This document shows, piece by piece, positions 14,073 to 17,378 of a DNA stretch of 17,378 nucleotides (within the stretch, counting starts at the first letter, position 1; the number at the start of each line of letters is the position of its first letter). The notes under the pieces were generated by a model, which saw nothing but the letters and a program-made list of their open reading frames with translations, did not search any database and was not told the DNA's origin. Position numbers and translations under genes: made by a program. This DNA is from DATKZH01 sp964475955 (GTDB taxonomy: Bacteria; Planctomycetota; Planctomycetia; Pirellulales; Thermoguttaceae), in the NCBI GenBank assembly GCA_964475955.1, contig CAYYZY010000166.1, forward strand, positions 1-17,378, written 5' to 3'.

Positions 14073-15548
14073 TCAGATCGGGATGCGTTTCTCCTTCAGT
14101 GTGAAATTGGGCGGAACGACGGGCGTGGGGTATTTGTCTTCATGGAGGAACGTGCGGTTGCGGCCGTATCGCTTGGCTTCGCGGAGCGTGGCGTCGGCTC
14201 GGGCGTAGAGGCTCTGGGGCGTGTCATCGGGCACCACTTCCGTGACCGCGCAACTGACGGTCACCCGGACGGCCTCGCCGCGGTAATCCAGTTTGGCCAT
14301 CTCGATCGTCTGCCGGATGCGCTCGACCACGCCGGTGGTGAAGCGCGTGTCGACGTCGGGAAACAGGAGCAGGAATCGCTGTCCGGCGAAGCGGGCGATC
14401 AGCAGATGGTTGCGGCTCTCGGCGGCCAGCAATTGGCCGATCGCCCGCAAGACGCGGTCGCCCACGTCCCGGCCGTACTGCTCGTTCAACCGGGCGAACT
14501 CGTCGACGTCGATCATCGCCGCGATCAGTTGCCTCGCCCGATGAGGGTCTTTCTCCCACCAATCGGCGAGGCACGCCTCGAGCCGGCCTCGCGTGGAAAG
14601 CTCGGTGACCTCGTCCTTCTGCTCCGGCCGCTCGATCGCTTCCAGTCGCCCCTCGTCGCGGGCCGCCGCCACCGAGGCCTCCTGGAGGGCGTCGCGCAGG
14701 CCATCGTTCGCGTCGATCAGCTTGTTGGTCTGCTGGACGATCTGGCGACAGCCCTCCGCCAGGTCGTCCTCGTAATCCAGCTCGTCGATCGCGCGACGCG
14801 TCTGTTCGATCTCCGCGTCCTGCTGATCGACGCCGGCGCGGACGCCTTCTTCCACGTCCTCCAGGCCTTCCTCGTCGGCGTGCGCCGCTTGGAATGTCTC
14901 TCGCGCCTGGTCGCGCGACTCCACGAACTCCTCGCTGACCTCCCGGAGCGAGTCGACGTGCGATTGCACCTCGTCCGGCTCCGGGGCCTCCCCGCAGGTG
15001 CGAAAGGCGTTGTCCAGCCGAACGAGCTCGCCGCGGTACTGCTCCACTTCGCCCTGGAATTGCGCCACCGACGCCGCGCGCGGGCTCAGGGGCGGCTGCT
15101 CAGCCGACGCGGCTTCGCCCTCGGGCTCGGCGGGGGCCGGCTCCTCGCGGCACTCATCGGCCGACGCGGCCGTTTCTTCGACCGGCTGCCCCTCTTCGTC
15201 GGCCGAATCGTGCTCCCCCGCTTCCCCGGCCTCCCCCGGTTCATCGACGGCCACTTCCCGCTGCCCCAGAACTTCTTGTTCAGACGCAGCATCGGCTTCC
15301 GAGCGCCCCGGGACTTCTTGTTCAGACGGTGCATCGGCGGAGTCGGCCCCTGGGGCTCCGGGGACCGGCGACCCGGGCCCCAACTCGGGCAGCGAATCCA
15401 GCTCGGGCAGGGCCGCTTCCACGGCCAGCACGCATAGTTGCTGGTAGCGCCGTCTGGCGTACACGGCCACAGCGAAGCCCAAGCTCAAATTCACGACGGC
15501 TACGAGGAAGATGTACCAAAGCACGATGGCCACTCCACAAAACGACAC
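14073..15548 (-). CDS. Membrane-anchored protein with degenerate GGDEF domain
   Basis: 491 residues from GTG 15548; no clear ribosome-binding site, and GTG at 15533 is an alternative. An N-terminal transmembrane helix spans about 5-29, then an acidic low-complexity linker (about 45-160) with a tandem 14-residue repeat, a long coiled coil (about 160-300), and a C-terminal GGDEF-fold domain (about 315-470). The fold is recognisable from AAMIDVDEFARLNEQYGRDV, with metal-site Asp347 and Asp349, and from YARADATLREAKRYGRN near its end. The signature itself reads AGQRF (388-392) instead of GG(D/E)EF, losing the catalytic acidic residue, and the inhibitory RxxD site reads RNHL. It is therefore probably not a diguanylate cyclase but may bind GTP or serve as a scaffold. 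The coiled coil suggests dimerisation. It is coded just upstream of the GAF-PAS-PilZ-like gene on the same strand, with 235 bp between them if that gene starts at 13837, suggesting a shared pathway. Confidence 0.88.
   Translation of the reverse strand: MSFCGVAIVLWYIFLVAVVNLSLGFAVAVYARRRYQQLCVLAVEAALPELDSLPELGPGSPVPGAPGADSADAPSEQEVPGRSEADAASEQEVLGQREVAVDEPGEAGEAGEHDSADEEGQPVEETAASADECREEPAPAEPEGEAASAEQPPLSPRAASVAQFQGEVEQYRGELVRLDNAFRTCGEAPEPDEVQSHVDSLREVSEEFVESRDQARETFQAAHADEEGLEDVEEGVRAGVDQQDAEIEQTRRAIDELDYEDDLAEGCRQIVQQTNKLIDANDGLRDALQEASVAAARDEGRLEAIERPEQKDEVTELSTRGRLEACLADWWEKDPHRARQLIAAMIDVDEFARLNEQYGRDVGDRVLRAIGQLLAAESRNHLLIARFAGQRFLLLFPDVDTRFTTGVVERIRQTIEMAKLDYRGEAVRVTVSCAVTEVVPDDTPQSLYARADATLREAKRYGRNRTFLHEDKYPTPVVPPNFTLKEKRIPI
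15269..15352 (-). repeat. 42-bp tandem repeat coding two 14-residue units
   Basis: Two adjacent 42-bp units inside the linker of the GGDEF-like protein; their first 28 bases (15269-15296 and 15311-15338) match with a few substitutions, sharing the core ACTTCTTGTTCAGACG. The coded peptides are DAPSEQEVPGRSEA and DAASEQEVLGQREV. They extend a disordered acidic linker and probably arose by slippage or unequal recombination. Confidence 0.75.
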
Positions 15549-15648
15549 GGTTCGGGACGGCCCGAAGAGCCGCTGACCGAATCGCCGCCCGTAGGACGGA
15601 CGCGCAATCCGTCGGTCGGTTCCGCCGGGAGCCCCAAACGTTCGTACG

Positions 15649-15679
15649 GCCGAGGTCGGCCGGCGCGGCCGACCTCGGC
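15649..15679. repeat. Perfect 14-bp-stem GC-rich hairpin
   Basis: GCCGAGGTCGGCC (15649-15661) and GGCCGACCTCGGC (15667-15679) are perfect inverse complements; one more G-C pair closes a GCG loop. It lies between divergent genes, about 100 bp from one start and about 300 bp from the other, so it is not an obvious terminator of either. It may be a dispersed palindromic element, an operator, or the remnant of a lost gene's terminator. Confidence 0.8.
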
Positions 15680-15881
15680 GCGCGGCACGGGCCTACCCCG
15701 CCACGCAAGTGTATTTCACGGCGAAACGCAGACGCGGCCTCGGCGCGGCCTGCCGCTGGCGGCCGCCCCGCGGCGGTTCCGGATGCACCGTTTCGCACGG
15801 ATGGCGCGGCGCAACGCGTTGTTCGGGCGCGTTGGGTCGTCCGGCCGATGGGAGCCGGCGGGATCGAGCCCTCACCTGCCC

Positions 15882-15910
15882 TTTTCCCGCGTCGGCGGGT
15901 GGCTTAGAAT
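15882..15910 (+). promoter_or_regulatory. Candidate promoter of the epimerase gene
   Basis: TTTTCC (15882-15887) and TAGAAT (15905-15910) are spaced by 17 bp. The -10 matches the bacterial consensus at five of six bases; the -35 is weak (three of six). It would give a leader of roughly 60 bases before the ATG at 15977. The assignment is tentative. Confidence 0.35.
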
Positions 15911-15976
15911 CGTCCGCGAGTCGGCGGGCGACCGCAAGCCTGCCGCGGTTCACATTACGCTAACAACGGGCCGCAA

Positions 15977-16918
15977 ATGCGCACTTTCCTGGTCACGGGC
16001 GGGGCGGGGTTCATCGGGTCGCACATCGCCGAGGCGCTGGTGCGGCGGGGGGACAAGGTCCGCGTGCTCGACAACCTGAGCACCGGATACCTCGCGAACC
16101 TGGACGCGATCGGCGACCAGGTCGAGTTCATCGAGGGCGACCTGGTCGACGGGCCGCTGGTGGCCGAGGCGGTTGAGGGGGTCGACTGCATTTTCCACCA
16201 GGCGGCGCTCGCCTCCGTGCCCCGAAGCGTCAAGGCCCCGCTCGACACGAACGCCGCCTGCGTGACCGGCACGGTCACGCTTCTGGACGCCGCCCGGCGT
16301 GCGGGCGTGCGGCGCGTGGTCTACGCCAGTTCGTCGAGCGTCTACGGCGACCAGCCGACGAGCCCCAAGCGCGAGACCGACGTGCCGGCGCCCATCTCGC
16401 CTTACGGGGCCGCCAAGCTGGCCGCGGAGTACTACTGCCGCAGCTTCACGGCCACCTACGGGTTCGAAACGGTCTCGATCCGTTACTTCAACGTGTTCGG
16501 CCCGCGCCAGGACCCGAACAGCCAATACTCGGCCGTGATCCCGCTGTTCATCACGGCGATGCTCTCGGGCAGGCAGCCGGTGGTTTACGGCGACGGAGGC
16601 CAGTCGCGCGACTTCACGTTCGTGGCCAACGTGGTCCACGCCAACCTGCTGGCGGCCGACGCTCCCAAGGCCGCCGGCTGCGCCATGAACGCCGCCACCG
16701 GGGGAAGCATCTCGCTGCTGGAGCTGATCGCCGCCCTGAACGAGGCGCTGGGGACCGACGTGCAGTCCCTCTTCGACCCGCCCCGCCCCGGCGACATCCG
16801 CGACAGCAAGGCCGACGTCTCCCTCGCCCGGGAATTGCTCGGCTACGAACCCCAGGTCGATTTTCGCGAGGGCCTGAAGCGTTCGATCGACTACTACCGC
16901 TCGATTGCAGCCGGGTAG
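15977..16918 (+). CDS. NAD-dependent nucleotide-sugar epimerase (extended SDR, WbpP/UDP-GlcNAc 4-epimerase-like)
   Basis: A 313-residue protein of normal family length starting at ATG 15977. The NAD-binding Rossmann motif TGGAGFIGSHI is at 7-17, the acidic residue binding the adenine ribose is in VLDNLSTG (30-37), the catalytic Ser lies in YASSSSVYGD (116-125), and the catalytic Tyr143/Lys147 pair is in YGAAK. SVPRS (80-84) and YFNVFGPRQDPNSQYSAVIP are typical of the WbpP/TviC branch that interconverts UDP-GlcNAc and UDP-GalNAc, although a UDP-glucose 4-epimerase or another sugar epimerase cannot be excluded. It should supply sugars for surface polysaccharide. It stands alone here, divergent from the GGDEF-like gene and convergent with the DUF488 gene. 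Confidence 0.93.
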   Translation: MRTFLVTGGAGFIGSHIAEALVRRGDKVRVLDNLSTGYLANLDAIGDQVEFIEGDLVDGPLVAEAVEGVDCIFHQAALASVPRSVKAPLDTNAACVTGTVTLLDAARRAGVRRVVYASSSSVYGDQPTSPKRETDVPAPISPYGAAKLAAEYYCRSFTATYGFETVSIRYFNVFGPRQDPNSQYSAVIPLFITAMLSGRQPVVYGDGGQSRDFTFVANVVHANLLAADAPKAAGCAMNAATGGSISLLELIAALNEALGTDVQSLFDPPRPGDIRDSKADVSLARELLGYEPQVDFREGLKRSIDYYRSIAAG

Positions 16919-16994
16919 GGGCGGCTTGTCGGCCGATGGCATCCGTAGGATCGAACCAGAAACGAGAGCCGTTATCCGCTGCGCGAACAAGCGT

Positions 16995-17013
16995 CTTTTC
17001 GCGGAGCGAAAAG
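16995..17013. terminator. Candidate terminator hairpin between the epimerase and the convergent DUF488 gene
   Basis: CTTTTCGC (16995-17002), loop GGA, GCGAAAAG (17006-17013): a perfect 8-bp stem 76 bases after the epimerase stop and 86 bases after the stop of the convergent gene. The A/T runs lie inside the stem rather than after it, so classical Rho-independent activity is uncertain. Confidence 0.45.
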
Positions 17014-17098
17014 CGACCATCCCGACAGTTGTTGATGCACGAGCTCCTACTATCTTCGGGACAGGTGACCCACACCCGCAGATGTTCGACATGACCCG

Positions 17099-17378
17099 TC
17101 ATGCTCCGCCAAACCTCAAATCCCGAATCGGGAGGTCCGTCTCTTGTGAGATCGTTTCGGCGAGTCGGCTGCGATGGCAGAACCGCGGATCGGCCTCCAT
17201 GCAGACCAGTACACTCGCCTTGTCTGCGATCAGGCCCGCGACGCGGCTAACTGACTGTGTCTCGCGTGCGAGGGTCTCTCGCTCGTATCGCTTGAAAAGG
17301 GCGTCGTAGTCTTCGCGCGACGAGAGACTACTGCTGTCAACATCTTTGGTCAGGGGCCCCGGGGCGCTTGCTTTGGTT
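17099..17378 (-). CDS. DUF488 family protein, C-terminal 92 residues (continues past window edge)
   Basis: The minus strand is open from the right edge to a TGA at 17099-17101. The translated fragment contains REDYDALFKRYERETLAR and then VLVCMEADPRFCHRSRLAE, matching the DUF488 hallmark C(F/Y/M)E.DP..CHR..LA near the C-terminus of that family, and it ends in RDLRFGGA. Its start lies outside the window. DUF488 proteins are small cytoplasmic proteins of unknown function whose conserved Cys/His pair suggests metal or nucleotide binding. It is convergent with the epimerase, with 180 bp between the stops. The competing plus-strand frame through this region has no family resemblance. Confidence 0.82.
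   Translation of the reverse strand, partial: TKASAPGPLTKDVDSSSLSSREDYDALFKRYERETLARETQSVSRVAGLIADKASVLVCMEADPRFCHRSRLAETISQETDLPIRDLRFGGA

Larger units (their letters stand above)
15549..15976. other. 428-bp divergent intergenic region rich in palindromes
   Basis: No gene was recognised between the divergent starts of the GGDEF-like protein and the epimerase. It holds a short stem GACGGA/TCCGTC (around 15596-15614), a very strong hairpin at 15649-15679, and a possible -10 box (TAGAAT, 15905-15910) for the epimerase. Open frames across it are shadows with no ribosome-binding sites or family resemblance. Confidence 0.6.

Noticed and set aside
13404..15437. 677-residue plus-strand frame spanning the intergenic region and the GGDEF-like gene
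   Set aside because: It crosses two minus-strand genes with recognisable domains and has no motif of its own.
16940..16965. tRNA-like T-arm sequence (GGTTCGATCC on the minus strand)
   Set aside because: The flanking bases do not pair as a T-stem, and no anticodon or acceptor stem can be placed around it.
16905..17309. 134-residue plus-strand frame after the epimerase
   Set aside because: It starts inside the epimerase's 3' end, has no ribosome-binding site or family features, and overlaps the DUF488 coding sequence on the other strand.

Overview
The window is high-GC DNA that is almost fully coding, and it most resembles a member of the Planctomycetota (Pirellulales-like). That is inferred from the protein families and the operon type: a MoxR/DUF58 cluster carrying BatA-like, VWA/amidotransferase-fold and DUF4175-like envelope proteins, plus a GAF-PAS protein with a planctomycete-style PilZ-like tail. 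No rRNA, tRNA, CRISPR array, transposase or phage gene was seen.

Positions 1-11407 (+ strand) hold one tightly packed six-gene operon: the C-terminal part of a BatA-like membrane protein (runs off the left edge), a VWA/amidotransferase-fold membrane protein, a DUF4175-like membrane protein, a 1231-residue exported Ala/Glu/Gln-rich coiled-coil protein, a MoxR AAA+ ATPase and a DUF58 protein with an intact MIDAS motif. The first four genes overlap (ATGA or GTGA style) and the fifth follows after 9 bp. Together they suggest an envelope-facing assembly or stress apparatus in which cytoplasmic MoxR works with VWA partners anchored in or facing the membrane; the client is unknown. The only loose junction, MoxR to DUF58, is filled with repeat-like DNA.

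Positions 11460-15548 (- strand) hold a small acidic single-pass membrane protein, a GAF-PAS-PilZ-like sensor protein, and a membrane-anchored GGDEF-domain protein whose signature is degraded to AGQRF. The last two look like a c-di-GMP-related pair, but the cyclase is probably inactive. Two hairpins with a 31-bp repeat lie between them. An intergenic stretch (15549-15976) with a 14-bp perfect hairpin separates them from a + strand extended-SDR nucleotide-sugar epimerase (15977-16918). At the right edge the C-terminal 92 residues of a DUF488-family protein are encoded on the - strand.

The most unusual signal is a set of heptanucleotide repeat arrays (ACTCCCN and CTCAACC types) scattered through the operon. 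Two are embedded in frame inside membrane-protein genes, and a third forms the last codons and the stop of the MoxR gene. They resemble the STRR heptamers known from filamentous cyanobacteria and look like dispersed elements tolerated as peptide inserts.
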